DNA of 64,000 nt, from the NCBI RefSeq assembly GCF_029952525.1, contig NZ_JASAOF010000009.1:124001-188000 (forward strand), in the 5' to 3' direction. This DNA is from Saccharopolyspora ipomoeae (lineage in GTDB: Bacteria > Actinomycetota > Actinomycetes > Mycobacteriales > Pseudonocardiaceae). A model generated the notes under the pieces. It saw only the letters and a program-made list of their open reading frames with translations, did not search any database and had not been told where the DNA came from. Positions 33,325-43,592 of this stretch are shown piece after piece. How positions within the stretch are numbered: position 1 is the stretch's first letter; the number at the start of each line of letters is the position of its first letter. The position numbers and the translations under genes are program-made.

Positions 33325-34478
33325 TCAGGCGAGCACGAAGGTTTGCAGGTCCGCACCTACGACGACCTCGCCGTCGTAGCCTTGCTGGGCCCAGTTCTTC
33401 CAGGCATTCTCGTCGATCGGGTTCTGCGCGAGGTCTGAGATGTGCGAGAGGACGAGCTTGCGCGCGTTGGCGGCCTGAGCGACGTGGCCGGTCTCCTGGA
33501 CCAGGACGTGTGACTGGAGCATGTGATCGAGAACGGCGGGAGGAGTGTCGGCGCCCTGCACGCTGATCGCTTCGTGCACCAGGATGTCGGTGTCCTGGGC
33601 CAGCTCGATCAGGTTCGGTGTTCTCGCGGTGTCCCCGGAGAAGGTGACCGAGCCGTAGGCGGTGTCGAAGCGGAACGCGAATGCGGGGAAGACCGGTCCG
33701 TGCGGGACGAGGGTGGCGGAAACGCGCACCCGGTCGTCCTGCATCACCTGGAACGGCCGCATCGGCGGCGCGGTGTTGTGGGAGTTCGCGCCCACGTCCG
33801 GCACGTCGATCTCGTGGACCTGCGCCAACGTCCGGATATCGCGGATATTCATGTCGCGCAGGAAGATGTTGTGGCTGTAGGAATAGGACGCGTGCAGTCT
33901 TTCGGTCATCTCGCTGGTACCGGGCGATGGTCCTTCGGGGTGGACGGTGGGAGCTTCACCTCCGCCGAACTTCGGCGGTAGTCCTCCTGCCGAGCCGGGA
34001 CCGTGGACGTTGAGCGGGCCGTGGAGGTTGTCCCCGTGTGGGTTGGGGATGTGCCCGGCGAGCAGGAGAAGTTGTAGTAATCGGCGAGGTGATCAGCGTG
34101 CAGGTGGGTGAGGAAGATCGAGTTCAGGTTTCGGAAATGCAAGCCGGCACGCAGGTATTGCGTCGTCGCCGAGCGTCCGCAGTCGATGATGTAGACGCGT
34201 CCGTCGACGACCAGAGCGGATGCGATTCCGGTGCGGTCTGCCACCACCGGAGGCCCGGCTTGCGTTCCTAACAGGACCAACGCGAACTTCGAGTCGCCGA
34301 TCGCCTGACCGGTTCCCGTCGCTGCCGCGTCACGGCGTTGGTCCCCCGGTGCGCAGGCGGACAACCCGGCGAGTGCGGCTGCGCCGCCGATACCGCCGAG
34401 GACGGCGCGTCGGTTCACGGCGGGCTCGGTTCCGTCCGATGAGGACGGTCCGGCTGATGAGTTGCACGGGGAGCACAT
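33325..34478 (-). pseudogene. Metallo-beta-lactamase-fold Tat lipoprotein, frameshifted
   Basis: The 5' part has a twin-Arg signal with a lipobox (NRRAVLGGIGG followed by LSACAPG), then a metallo-beta-lactamase domain with LTHLHADHLADYYNF, the H-x-H-x-D-H zinc site. Near 34062-34072 the frame breaks by one base. The matching frame continues with LLLAGHIPNPHGDN and runs through SGDT and VLSHISDLAQ to a stop at 33325. Merging the two frames gives a normal-length secreted hydrolase. The break may be a real mutation or a sequence error in a short run of bases. No partner genes suggest its substrate. Confidence 0.75.
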
Positions 34479-34639
34479 CGCAGCTCTCCTTCATTGAGTT
34501 GTCCGCGTGGATCTCGCTGCAGATCGGGCAGTGATCGTTGCACGAACGGACCCGACTTCAGAAATACACGCTGCTTATCAATGATTCGTCGCGACGTCTC
34601 AATGCTCTCTGCGACAACGTTTTTGGAGTTGAGGGTTAA

Positions 34640-35422
34640 TCAGGCCCCGAGCTCTTCGCTGATCTCGTCGGCGATGCGGACCAGCACGGGGACGAGGTCG
34701 CGTTCGACCCGGTCGGGGCTCATGCGTCCGGTGGAGGTGGACGTCGACAGCGCGGCGATCACCTGTCCCGTGTGGTTGCGGATCGGAGCGGAGGCGGCGA
34801 TCAGGCCGATCTCGCGTTCCTCGGAGACCAGCGCCCACCCCTGCTCGCGGACCCGGTCCAGGGTGTTGCGGAACTGATCCGGGTTGGTGATGGTGTGGCG
34901 GGTGAGAGGCCGAAGTCCGTGGTCGGACAGGTACTGCTCGACGAACTCGGTCGGCTGCGCGGCCAGCAGCACGCGGCCCATCGAGGTCGCGTGGGCCGAT
35001 ACGCGGGTGCCCGCGGTGGCGTTGATGTTGAGCACGTGCTTGGCGGGTACGCGGGCGATGTAGACGACGTCGCTGCCGTCCATCGCGGAGAGCGAAGCGG
35101 ATTCCTGGGTCTCCTCGACCAAGCGGCTCATGTGCGGCTCGGCGATCGCCACGACCGCGCTCGACGCGGTGAAGTGCTGGCCGATGGTCAGCACCCGCGG
35201 CGTGAGCTCCCAGCGACTCCCACCCGTGGGGCGGACGTAACCGAGGTGCTGCAGCGTCAGCAGGATTCGACGTACGGCGGGCCGGGACAGGTCAGTCGCC
35301 TTCGCTATCTCGATCAGGCTCGGGTTCCGCCGCTCGGCGTCGAAAACCATGAGCACTGCGAAGCCGCGCTCGATGCTTTGGATTCGGTCCTGGGCTCCGA
35401 TCTGCACGTCGTTCACCTGCAC
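34640..35422 (-). CDS. IclR-family regulator, probable activator of phenol/catechol genes
   Basis: About 260 residues. The winged helix (about 15-80, PSLIEIAKATDLSRPAVRRIL) and effector domain (SEEREIGLIAASAPI) match the PcaR/PcaU/CatR-type IclR regulators of aromatic catabolism. The start could be GTG 35422 or GTG 35416. It diverges from the flavin reductase/phenol hydroxylase operon, and the 150-base gap holds inverted repeats suitable as operators. It most likely responds to phenol, muconate or a 3-oxoadipate-pathway intermediate. Confidence 0.87.
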   Translation of the reverse strand: MQVNDVQIGAQDRIQSIERGFAVLMVFDAERRNPSLIEIAKATDLSRPAVRRILLTLQHLGYVRPTGGSRWELTPRVLTIGQHFTASSAVVAIAEPHMSRLVEETQESASLSAMDGSDVVYIARVPAKHVLNINATAGTRVSAHATSMGRVLLAAQPTEFVEQYLSDHGLRPLTRHTITNPDQFRNTLDRVREQGWALVSEEREIGLIAASAPIRNHTGQVIAALSTSTSTGRMSPDRVERDLVPVLVRIADEISEELGA

Positions 35423-35513
35423 ATCTTCCCACAAGGCCGACCCCGCACAGCGGCCCGTCCGCGCGGAGAGGTCGGTCCGAACTGTTGACGGCCGGGCCAC
35501 ACCATGCCAGTCT

Positions 35514-35561
35514 GCGTGCACGCTTTACGTACAAGTTGCACGCACAGCGTGCACAAAGCGT
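35514..35561. promoter_or_regulatory. Inverted-repeat operator cluster between IclR and phenol hydroxylase genes
   Basis: Two dyads lie in the divergent gap: the palindrome GCGTGCACGC (35514-35523) and TGCACGC-ACA-GCGTGCA (35537-35553). A wider pair ACGCTTT/AAAGCGT (35520-35526 and 35555-35561) encloses the second. They end 14 bases before the flavin reductase ATG. They are probable binding sites for the adjacent IclR protein. Confidence 0.6.
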
Positions 35562-35574
35562 GGAGGTGAGGTCA

Positions 35575-36126
35575 ATGGCGATCGATCCGGGGAAGCTCCG
35601 CCGGTGTCTCGGCCACTTCACGACCGGGGTCACCGTCATCACCTGCAACGGTGACGACGGGACGCCGCACGGAGCCACGGTGAACGCCTTCACGGCGGTG
35701 TCCTTGGACCCGCCGCTGGTGCTCGTGTCCCTGGATCGACGCTCCCGCCTGTGCGGGTTGCTCGACTCGCGGCCGTTCACCGTCAACGTGCTCGAGTCGA
35801 ACCAGAAGGAACTCGCGCTGCACTTCGCGGGCAAGCCCAGTCAGGAGGTGCAGTGGGCTCCGGACAGCGCTTGCGGCACCCCGCGGCTAGAGGGAACCCT
35901 CGCGCACGTCGCCTGCACGCCCTGGCGGTCCTACGACGGTGGCGACCACGTCCTCTACCTGGGAGAAGTGCAGGAATTCCTCTTCCACGACGGGCGACCC
36001 CTGTTGTTCCACACCGGGAAGTTCCACCACCTCGGCAGCGGCCACGCGCCCCTGCTGTGGGACGACTCCGTCGACGGGCCGGCCGGCGTCACCTTCGTCG
36101 CCGGATCCATCACCGGCTCCGGCTGA
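35575..36126 (+). CDS. pheA2: Flavin reductase component of a two-component phenol hydroxylase
   Basis: 183 residues, HpaC/flavin reductase-like FMN-binding split-barrel. Early segment [14 protein letters not shown] and [16 protein letters not shown] are typical; a conserved [12 protein letters not shown] lies near the C-terminus. It should reduce FAD with NADH and hand FADH2 to the oxygenase encoded next. GGAGGTGAGG precedes the ATG at 35575. First gene of a long run of same-strand catabolic genes. Confidence 0.87.
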   Translation: MAIDPGKLRRCLGHFTTGVTVITCNGDDGTPHGATVNAFTAVSLDPPLVLVSLDRRSRLCGLLDSRPFTVNVLESNQKELALHFAGKPSQEVQWAPDSACGTPRLEGTLAHVACTPWRSYDGGDHVLYLGEVQEFLFHDGRPLLFHTGKFHHLGSGHAPLLWDDSVDGPAGVTFVAGSITGSG

Positions 36127-36191
36127 GTCGGTTCACCCGTTCACTTCGAAGTCCTTTTCACATCCAGTTCACGACAGGTGAGGAGGCAGCA

Positions 36192-37766
<1,575 letters not shown>

Positions 37767-37792
37767 CGCGCCGCTCGTCCGAGGAGCACATC

Positions 37793-38647
37793 ATGACCGC
37801 CACGCACGGCTCACCGACCGCCGCAGGTTCGGGCGACTCGGCCACCAAGGCCTTCCGCGCCAGCCGGTCCACCGCGTCCACCGGTCCCGCCGTCTCCCAG
37901 GAGAGGGTCTCGGAGGTCGTGACCGAACTGCTGGCCGGGATCCACGCCACGATCCGGTTGAAGAAGGTCAGCTACGACGAGTTCCAGGCCGCCAAGCAGT
38001 ACCTGATCGACGTGGGGGAGGGCGGCGAGTGGCCGCTGATCCTCGACGTTTTCGTCGAGCACGTCGTCGAGGACGTCGCCGCGGAGAGTCAGGAGGGCAC
38101 CAAGGGATCGATCCTCGGCCCGTACTACCTGCCCGACCAGGTGCGGCTCAACACCCCGGCGAGGTTGCAGCGCCGGTCCGATGAGAAGGGCACCGAGCTG
38201 CTGTTCGCCGGGCAGGTCCGGGACACCGAGGGCAACCCGGTGCCCGGCGCGGAGCTCGACATCTGGCACGCCGACGACGAGGGCTACTACTCGGGGTTCG
38301 CCCCGCACGTTCCGGACGGCAACCTGCGCGGTGTCGTCGCCGCCGACGACCAGGGCAAGTTCGAGATCCACACGATCGAACCCTCTCCTTACCAGATCCC
38401 GACCGACGGGCCGACCGGTGCGCTGATCGAGGCCGCGGGCTGGCACCCGTGGCGTCCGGCGCACCTGCACCTGATGGTTCGCGCGCCGGGGTACCGGACG
38501 ATCACCACGCAGCTCTACTTCCGCGGCGGTGAGTGGCTCGACAGCGATGTCGCGTCCGCGACCAAACCGGACCTGATCCTCGACCCGACCGATACCGGGG
38601 ACGGGAAGCGCGCGGTGACCTACGACTTCACGCTCGAGCCCGGGTGA
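37793..38647 (+). CDS. catA: Catechol 1,2-dioxygenase (intradiol)
   Basis: 284 residues. The iron ligands are visible: Tyr in ILGPYYLPD, Tyr in SPYQIPTDGP and the two His in WRPAHLHLM. The N-terminal helical linker domain (about 35-110) is that of catechol or hydroxyquinol dioxygenases, which dimerise through it. It should cleave catechol, or methylcatechols, to cis,cis-muconates. GAGGAG precedes the ATG at 37793. A strong hairpin lies directly after the stop, before catB. Confidence 0.9.
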   Translation: MTATHGSPTAAGSGDSATKAFRASRSTASTGPAVSQERVSEVVTELLAGIHATIRLKKVSYDEFQAAKQYLIDVGEGGEWPLILDVFVEHVVEDVAAESQEGTKGSILGPYYLPDQVRLNTPARLQRRSDEKGTELLFAGQVRDTEGNPVPGAELDIWHADDEGYYSGFAPHVPDGNLRGVVAADDQGKFEIHTIEPSPYQIPTDGPTGALIEAAGWHPWRPAHLHLMVRAPGYRTITTQLYFRGGEWLDSDVASATKPDLILDPTDTGDGKRAVTYDFTLEPG

Positions 38648-38652
38648 GACCG

Positions 38653-38687
38653 ACTCCGAGCCGGGCCGATCTCACCCGGCTCGGAGT
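38653..38687 (+). terminator. Hairpin between catA and catB
   Basis: A perfect 13-bp stem (38653-38665 and 38675-38687, arm ACTCCGAGCCGGG) starts 5 bases after the catA stop, only 25 bases before the catB ATG. It may partly terminate the upstream transcript, giving more phenol hydroxylase/catA than lower-pathway mRNA. Confidence 0.65.
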
Positions 38688-38711
38688 TCCCGTTGGAAAG
38701 GAGTGGACTAG

Positions 38712-39833
38712 ATGACCGACATGCGGATCGACGGCGTCGAGACGGTGATCGTCGACATCCCCATGCGCCGGGCGCACCGCTTCGCCAGGGCGGGTATGAG
38801 CGCCCAGCCCGTGCTCTACGTCTTCGTCCGCACCTCTGGTGGGGTCACGGGCGTTGGCGAAGGCGTGGTCCCCGGAGGCCCGTGGTGGGGTGGGGAGTCC
38901 GTCGAGACGATGCAGGTCATCGTCGAGAAGTACCTCGCGCCGGTGATGCTCGGCCGTCGGGTCGACGAGGTTCCCGCGATCCTGCGCGACTGCGCGGACG
39001 TCGTCGCGGCCAACCTGTTCGCCAAGAACGCCGTCGACACCGCCCTGCACGACGCCTGGGCGCGCCATCTCGACGCCCCGGTGCACACCCTGCTCGGCGG
39101 GGCGCTCCGGAGCAGCGTTCCGGTGACCTGGGCGCTGGGTGCGGAGACGGCCGATGTCGTCGCCGACGAAGCGCTGGAGAAGCTGGATTCCGGGCTGCAC
39201 GCGTCGTTCAAGCTGAAGATGGGGGCGCTGGATCCCGCCGCCGACGTCGCCCGGGTCGTCAGCGTCACCGAGAAGCTCGCCAGCGTCGCGGGGGTCCGGG
39301 TCGACATCAACGCCCGCTGGGACCGGCTGACGTCGTTGACCCATCTCCCAGCCCTGGCCGAGGCCGGCGTGGAGATGGTCGAGCAGCCGGTGCCGGGGGA
39401 CGACGTCGACGCGATGGCCGCGATCTCCGCTGCGCTGCCGATCCCGGTGATGGCCGACGAGAGCCTGCGCACCCCCGCCGACGCGTTGCGACTCGCCCGC
39501 ACCGGTGCCGCCGGGATCTTCGCGGTCAAGACGACCAAGTCCGGCGGGTTGCGCGCGTGCCGGGCGATCGGTGAGGTCGCCGCCGCGGCCGGGATTCCCT
39601 GCTACGCGGCGACGTCGATCGAGAGCCCGATCGGTACGGCCGCTTCGCTGCAGACCGCGTGCACCAACCCGGCGACGGCGTGGGGGAGCGAGTTGTTCGG
39701 TCCGCTGCTGCTGGCCGAGGAGATGCTCGTGGAACCGCTCGTCTACGACACCGACGGGCTGCACCTGCCCACCGGCCCCGGGCTGGGCGTCGAACTGGAT
39801 CCGGCCAAGGTCCGGGCCTTCCGAAGGAGCTGA
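38712..39833 (+). CDS. catB: Muconate cycloisomerase
   Basis: 373 residues, enolase superfamily of the muconate lactonizing type. Catalytic K-x-K in FKLKMG, metal ligands in DINARW, EQP and ADES, and the opposing Lys in KTTKSGG. No His-dyad motif, which separates it from the enzyme at 19.9 kb. It should lactonise cis,cis-muconate (or methylmuconates) to muconolactone. AAAGGAG precedes the ATG at 38712. It heads the tightly packed lower-pathway genes. Confidence 0.88.
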   Translation: MTDMRIDGVETVIVDIPMRRAHRFARAGMSAQPVLYVFVRTSGGVTGVGEGVVPGGPWWGGESVETMQVIVEKYLAPVMLGRRVDEVPAILRDCADVVAANLFAKNAVDTALHDAWARHLDAPVHTLLGGALRSSVPVTWALGAETADVVADEALEKLDSGLHASFKLKMGALDPAADVARVVSVTEKLASVAGVRVDINARWDRLTSLTHLPALAEAGVEMVEQPVPGDDVDAMAAISAALPIPVMADESLRTPADALRLARTGAAGIFAVKTTKSGGLRACRAIGEVAAAAGIPCYAATSIESPIGTAASLQTACTNPATAWGSELFGPLLLAEEMLVEPLVYDTDGLHLPTGPGLGVELDPAKVRAFRRS

Positions 39834-39838
39834 TCACG

Positions 39839-40126
39839 ATGCTTTTCCACGTCCACATGGATGTCGCGATCCCCCACGACCTCGCTCCCGACCGTCGCGC
39901 GGCCCTCGTCGCCGAGGAGAAAGCGCGCGCGCTCGAACTGCAGCGCTCCGGAGTCTGGCCGCATCTCTGGAGGATCGTCGGGGAGTACGCGAACATCAGC
40001 GTCTTCGACGTCGATTCCGGTGATGACCTGCATGCGTTGTTGTCGTCGTTGCCGCTGTTCCCGTACATGAAGATCAAGGTCACGCCGCTCGCGATCCACC
40101 CCTCGGACCTGAAGGCGCAGTCATGA
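39839..40126 (+). CDS. catC: Muconolactone delta-isomerase
   Basis: 95 residues, the normal length for CatC. N-terminal MLFHVHMDVAIPHDL and internal WPHLWRIVGEYAN match the family. It moves the double bond of muconolactone to give 3-oxoadipate enol-lactone. AAGGAG lies about 11 bases before the ATG. Its stop overlaps the next gene's ATG (ATGA), coupling it to the FAD-synthetase-like protein. Confidence 0.88.
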   Translation: MLFHVHMDVAIPHDLAPDRRAALVAEEKARALELQRSGVWPHLWRIVGEYANISVFDVDSGDDLHALLSSLPLFPYMKIKVTPLAIHPSDLKAQS

Positions 40127-40926
40127 GCGCCGCGGTGCGCACCCTCCCGGCGCGGGCGGAGGTGTGGCGCGGACTCGACGACGTCCCCACGGATCTGGGC
40201 CCGACGGTGCTGACGGTCGGGGTGTTCGACGGGTTGCACCGCGGCCACCGCAGCCTGATCGAGAGGGCCCGCAGGAGGGCCGACGACCGAGCGCTGCCCC
40301 TGGTCATGGTGACGTTCGACCCGCACCCGGCGAGGGTGCTGGGGCTGTCCAAGGACACAGCGGTGCTGTCCACGATCTCGCACCGCGCCGAACTCGCCGC
40401 GGACGCAGGGGTGGACGCGGTGTGCGTGCTGCGTTTCACCCGCGATCTGGCTCAGCAGAGCCCGGAGGACTTCGTCGCGCACCACCTCGCCGGTCGGCTC
40501 AGGGGGAGTGAAATCGTCGTCGGTGCCAACTTCACCTTCGGCGCCGGGGCAGCGGGCGACGTGGGCACCCTGCACGAGCTCGGTGCGCAGCACGGGTTCT
40601 CCGTCGAGAGCGTGCCGCTGCTGCCCGCCAAAGGCGGCACCTGCTCGTCCACCTACACCCGGGGCTGTCTGCGCTCGGGCGATCTGCAGGAGGTGGCCCG
40701 GGTGCTGGGCCGCCCGCACCGGGTCGACGGGCTCCGCGCGGTAGACCGGATCACCGTCGCCGCGGATACCGCCCTGCCACCGGCCGGTCGCTACCGAGCG
40801 ATGCTGAGCACCGTAGCCGTGCTCGTCGACGTCCTCGACGACGGTTCGCTGCGCGTGGTGGACGCCCCGCCGGGAGACGGCGTCGTCACCGTCACCTTCC
40901 TCGAACGAGCGGAGGCCGTGTCGTGA
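40123..40926 (+). CDS. FAD-synthetase (RibF N-terminal) paralogue with reduced C-terminal domain
   Basis: 267 residues. The first ~190 residues are the RibF adenylyltransferase domain: GVFDGLHRGH (nucleotidyltransferase HxGH type) near residue 33, TFDPHP, then a GDLQEVARVLGRPHRVDG segment that ends the domain. Only about 65 residues follow, and the riboflavin kinase motifs of bifunctional RibF are not visible. It would then make FAD from FMN only, or be a degenerate relative. It sits inside the phenol/catechol operon with overlaps on both sides, so a role in supplying FAD to the phenol hydroxylase is plausible. Confidence 0.75.
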   Translation: MSAAVRTLPARAEVWRGLDDVPTDLGPTVLTVGVFDGLHRGHRSLIERARRRADDRALPLVMVTFDPHPARVLGLSKDTAVLSTISHRAELAADAGVDAVCVLRFTRDLAQQSPEDFVAHHLAGRLRGSEIVVGANFTFGAGAAGDVGTLHELGAQHGFSVESVPLLPAKGGTCSSTYTRGCLRSGDLQEVARVLGRPHRVDGLRAVDRITVAADTALPPAGRYRAMLSTVAVLVDVLDDGSLRVVDAPPGDGVVTVTFLERAEAVS

Positions 40927-41417
40927 CCGACGATCTGCTGCGCAGGCTCAGCCGACTGGAAGCCCTCGAAGCCATCCGCGATCTGGACGCCCGCTACTGC
41001 CGCGCGCTCGACGACGGTGACTGGGACGCCTTGGTCTCGTTGTTCACCGAGGACGGCCAGTTCGTCGGCCTGTCCCGCGCGACTGGCCCCGCCGAGCTCC
41101 GGGCGTTCTTCACGGGCCTCGCCGACTCGGGGCTGACCGCGTTCTGGCATCACGTGACCAACCTCGAAATCACCCTCGACGGCGAGGAGACCGCGCGGGC
41201 GCGGTCGTTCCTGTGGCAGCCCTGCGTGCAGGACGGCGTCGCGCACATCGCCGCGGGTCGGTACGTCGACTCGCTTCGGCGGGTGGACGGGAGCTGGCGC
41301 TACGCCAGGAAGCAGGTGTCCTTCGACTACTTCGTCCCGCTCACCGAGGGCTGGGACCACGGCCGGTTCACCGTCGCGTCCGCCGCGGCGACCTACCCAG
41401 GGAGGCCTTTCGCGTGA
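40923..41417 (+). CDS. SnoaL/NTF2-like protein in the catechol operon
   Basis: 164 residues. The fold is recognisable from RLEALEAIRDLDARYCRALD, a helix followed by W-x-ALVSLFTEDG, as in SnoaL-like polyketide cyclases, scytalone dehydratases and ring-hydroxylating beta-like proteins. These small cone-shaped domains often isomerise or dehydrate ring compounds. Flanked by catC/FAD synthetase and the enol-lactonase with 4-base overlaps, it may act on a lactone intermediate such as a methylmuconolactone. This is context inference only. GTG start. Confidence 0.75.
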   Translation: MTDDLLRRLSRLEALEAIRDLDARYCRALDDGDWDALVSLFTEDGQFVGLSRATGPAELRAFFTGLADSGLTAFWHHVTNLEITLDGEETARARSFLWQPCVQDGVAHIAAGRYVDSLRRVDGSWRYARKQVSFDYFVPLTEGWDHGRFTVASAAATYPGRPFA

Positions 41418-42184
41418 CCACCGAAACCACGCTGCACCACCGGATCGACGGCCCGGAGTCGGCACCCGTCCTGGTCCTCGGACCATCGCTGGGCACCGAC
41501 CTGCACCTGTTCGACGCGCAGGTGCAGGCGCTGGCCGACCGGTACCGCGTGCTGCGCTTCGACCTGCCGGGGCACGGTGGGAGCCCGGCGCCCGGCAGCC
41601 CTCAGACGATGTCGGGCATGGCCGCGGCGGTCATCGCGCTGCTGGATCGGCTGGGCGTGGAGCGCTTCCACTACGCCGGGGTTTCCATCGGGGGCGCGAT
41701 CGGCCAGCAACTCGCGCTCGACCACTCGCGCCGGGTGCTGAGCCTCGCGGTGCTGGCGTCCGCCGCCCGGTTCGCCGATCCCGGCAGCTGGCCGGAGCGC
41801 GCCGCCATCGTCCGGGCGAACGGGACGGAGGCGATGGTCGCCAGCCGCCCCGGCACCTGGTTCGTCCGTTCCTTCGCCAGGACCGACGAGGCGCGGCGGT
41901 TGCTGGAGATGCTGCGCGCCACCACGGCCGAGGGATACGCCGGCTGCTGCGAGGCGATCTCGACCTTCGACGTCCGCGAGCGGCTGGGCGAGGTCGAGGT
42001 GCCGGTCCTGGCCATCGCGGGTGCGGAAGATCCGGCGACCCCGCCTGAGATGGTCCGGCTCATCGCCGACACCGTCGCCAACGGCCGGTTCGAGGTCGTC
42101 GAGGACTCCGCGCACCTGCTCAACGCCGAGAAGCCCGAGCGGGTCACGGAGTTGCTCGCAGCCCACCTCGCCGCCACCGAGTAG
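41414..42184 (+). CDS. pcaD: 3-oxoadipate enol-lactonase
   Basis: 256 residues, alpha/beta hydrolase. Nucleophile elbow GVSIGG (G-x-S-x-G), the Asp in GAEDPATPP and the His in DSAHLLN form the triad; PSLGTDLHLF and FDLPGHGGSP are typical of PcaD. It opens the enol-lactone to 3-oxoadipate. GTG start overlapping the SnoaL-like gene's stop; 8 bases separate it from the CoA-transferase. No fused carboxymuconolactone decarboxylase domain, which fits the catechol rather than the protocatechuate branch. Confidence 0.87.
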   Translation: MTTETTLHHRIDGPESAPVLVLGPSLGTDLHLFDAQVQALADRYRVLRFDLPGHGGSPAPGSPQTMSGMAAAVIALLDRLGVERFHYAGVSIGGAIGQQLALDHSRRVLSLAVLASAARFADPGSWPERAAIVRANGTEAMVASRPGTWFVRSFARTDEARRLLEMLRATTAEGYAGCCEAISTFDVRERLGEVEVPVLAIAGAEDPATPPEMVRLIADTVANGRFEVVEDSAHLLNAEKPERVTELLAAHLAATE

Positions 42185-42192
42185 GAGCCGAC

Positions 42193-42936
42193 GTGGACAA
42201 GACAGTGCGAACCGCGGCCGAGGCCGTCGCGGACATCGGTGACGGGTCGTCGATCGCGGTCGGTGGTTTCGGGATGTGCGGGGTACCGACCGCTCTCATC
42301 GCCGCCCTGCTGGAGCAGGGCGCGACGGACCTGGAGACGATCTCGAACAACCTGGGCGTGGACGGTTTCGGCCTGGGCACCTTGCTCCCCGCCGGGCGGA
42401 TCCGGCGGACGATCGGTTCCTACATCGGCAACAACAAGGAGATGGCTAGGCAGTACCTCGCCGGAGAGCTCGAGGTCGAGCTGACACCGCAGGGCACCCT
42501 GGCCGAGCGGCTGCGCGCCGGGGGAGCGGGCATCCCGGCCTTCTACACGCCCGCCGGTGTCGGGACGCTCGTGGCCGAGGGCGGATTGCCGTGGAGGTAC
42601 GCGCCGGACGGATCGGTCGCGGTGATGTCGCCGACCAAGGAGGTCCGGGAGTTCGACGGCGTCGACCACGTCCTCGAACACGCGTTGGTTCCCGATTTCG
42701 CGCTGGTGCACGCCTGGAAGGGGGACCGGCACGGCAATCTCGTCTACCGGCGCTCCGCTCGCAACTTCAACCCCGATGCCGCCTCAGCGGGGCGGATCAC
42801 GATCGCTCAGGTCGAGCAGCTCGTCGAACCGGGTGAGATGGACCCCGATTCGGTGCACACACCCGGCATTCACGTCGATCGGGTCCTGCACGTGCCCGAC
42901 GCCGACAAACCGATCGAGTTCAGGACGGTGCGCTGA
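42193..42936 (+). CDS. pcaI: 3-oxoacid CoA-transferase subunit A (3-oxoadipate type)
   Basis: 247 residues, family I CoA-transferase alpha subunit. The glycine-rich [13 protein letters not shown] near the N-terminus and [13 protein letters not shown] are typical; a [11 protein letters not shown] segment follows later. Works with the subunit encoded next to move CoA from succinyl-CoA to 3-oxoadipate. GTG start; its stop overlaps the next ATG (TGATG). The pathway position between enol-lactonase and thiolase supports PcaI over general acetoacetate transferase. Confidence 0.87.
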   Translation: MDKTVRTAAEAVADIGDGSSIAVGGFGMCGVPTALIAALLEQGATDLETISNNLGVDGFGLGTLLPAGRIRRTIGSYIGNNKEMARQYLAGELEVELTPQGTLAERLRAGGAGIPAFYTPAGVGTLVAEGGLPWRYAPDGSVAVMSPTKEVREFDGVDHVLEHALVPDFALVHAWKGDRHGNLVYRRSARNFNPDAASAGRITIAQVEQLVEPGEMDPDSVHTPGIHVDRVLHVPDADKPIEFRTVR

Positions 42937-43592
42937 TGGCACTCACGCGGAACGAGATGGCTGCCAAGGTCGCCCGGGACCTCCCGGACGGTGCTTACGT
43001 CAACCTCGGCATCGGCATGCCGACGCTGGTGCCCGGGCACATCCCGGAAGGGCGGACGGTGATCCTGCACGCGGAGAACGGCATCCTCGGCGTCGGCCCG
43101 TACCCGGGGGAGGACGAGGTCGACGCCGACCTCATCAACGCGGGCAAGGAGACCGTCACCGTCAAATCGGGAGCGGCCTTCTTCGAGTCCTCGTCGTCGT
43201 TCGGCCAGATCCGCGCGGGCAAGCTCGACGTCGCCGTGCTCGGCGCGTTGCAGGTCGCGGCGAACGGCGACCTGGCCAACTGGGCCGTGCCCGGAAAGAT
43301 GATCAAGGGCATGGGCGGGGCGATGGACCTCGTCCACGGAGCGAAGAAGGTCGTCGTGATGATGGATCACGTCGCCAAGGACGGTTCGCCGAAGATCGTC
43401 GAGAAGTGCGATCTGCCGATCACCGGGCTCGGCTGCGTCACCCGCATCGTCACCGATCTCGCCGTCATCGAGGTCACCGCGCGAGGGCTCGAACTGGTCG
43501 AGATCGCGCCCGGTGTCACCGCGGCCGAGATCCGCGCCAAGACCGCTGCCCCGTTGCACGGGTGTGAGGAAGAGGAGACCGATCGTGCGTGA
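42936..43592 (+). CDS. pcaJ: 3-oxoacid CoA-transferase subunit B (3-oxoadipate type)
   Basis: 218 residues. The catalytic Glu lies in [11 protein letters not shown] (about residue 50), and [10 protein letters not shown] and [14 protein letters not shown] are conserved in the beta subunit. It forms the glutamyl-CoA thioester in the PcaIJ transferase. It overlaps pcaI by one base and pcaF by 8 bases, so the three are co-translated. Confidence 0.88.
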   Translation: MALTRNEMAAKVARDLPDGAYVNLGIGMPTLVPGHIPEGRTVILHAENGILGVGPYPGEDEVDADLINAGKETVTVKSGAAFFESSSSFGQIRAGKLDVAVLGALQVAANGDLANWAVPGKMIKGMGGAMDLVHGAKKVVVMMDHVAKDGSPKIVEKCDLPITGLGCVTRIVTDLAVIEVTARGLELVEIAPGVTAAEIRAKTAAPLHGCEEEETDRA

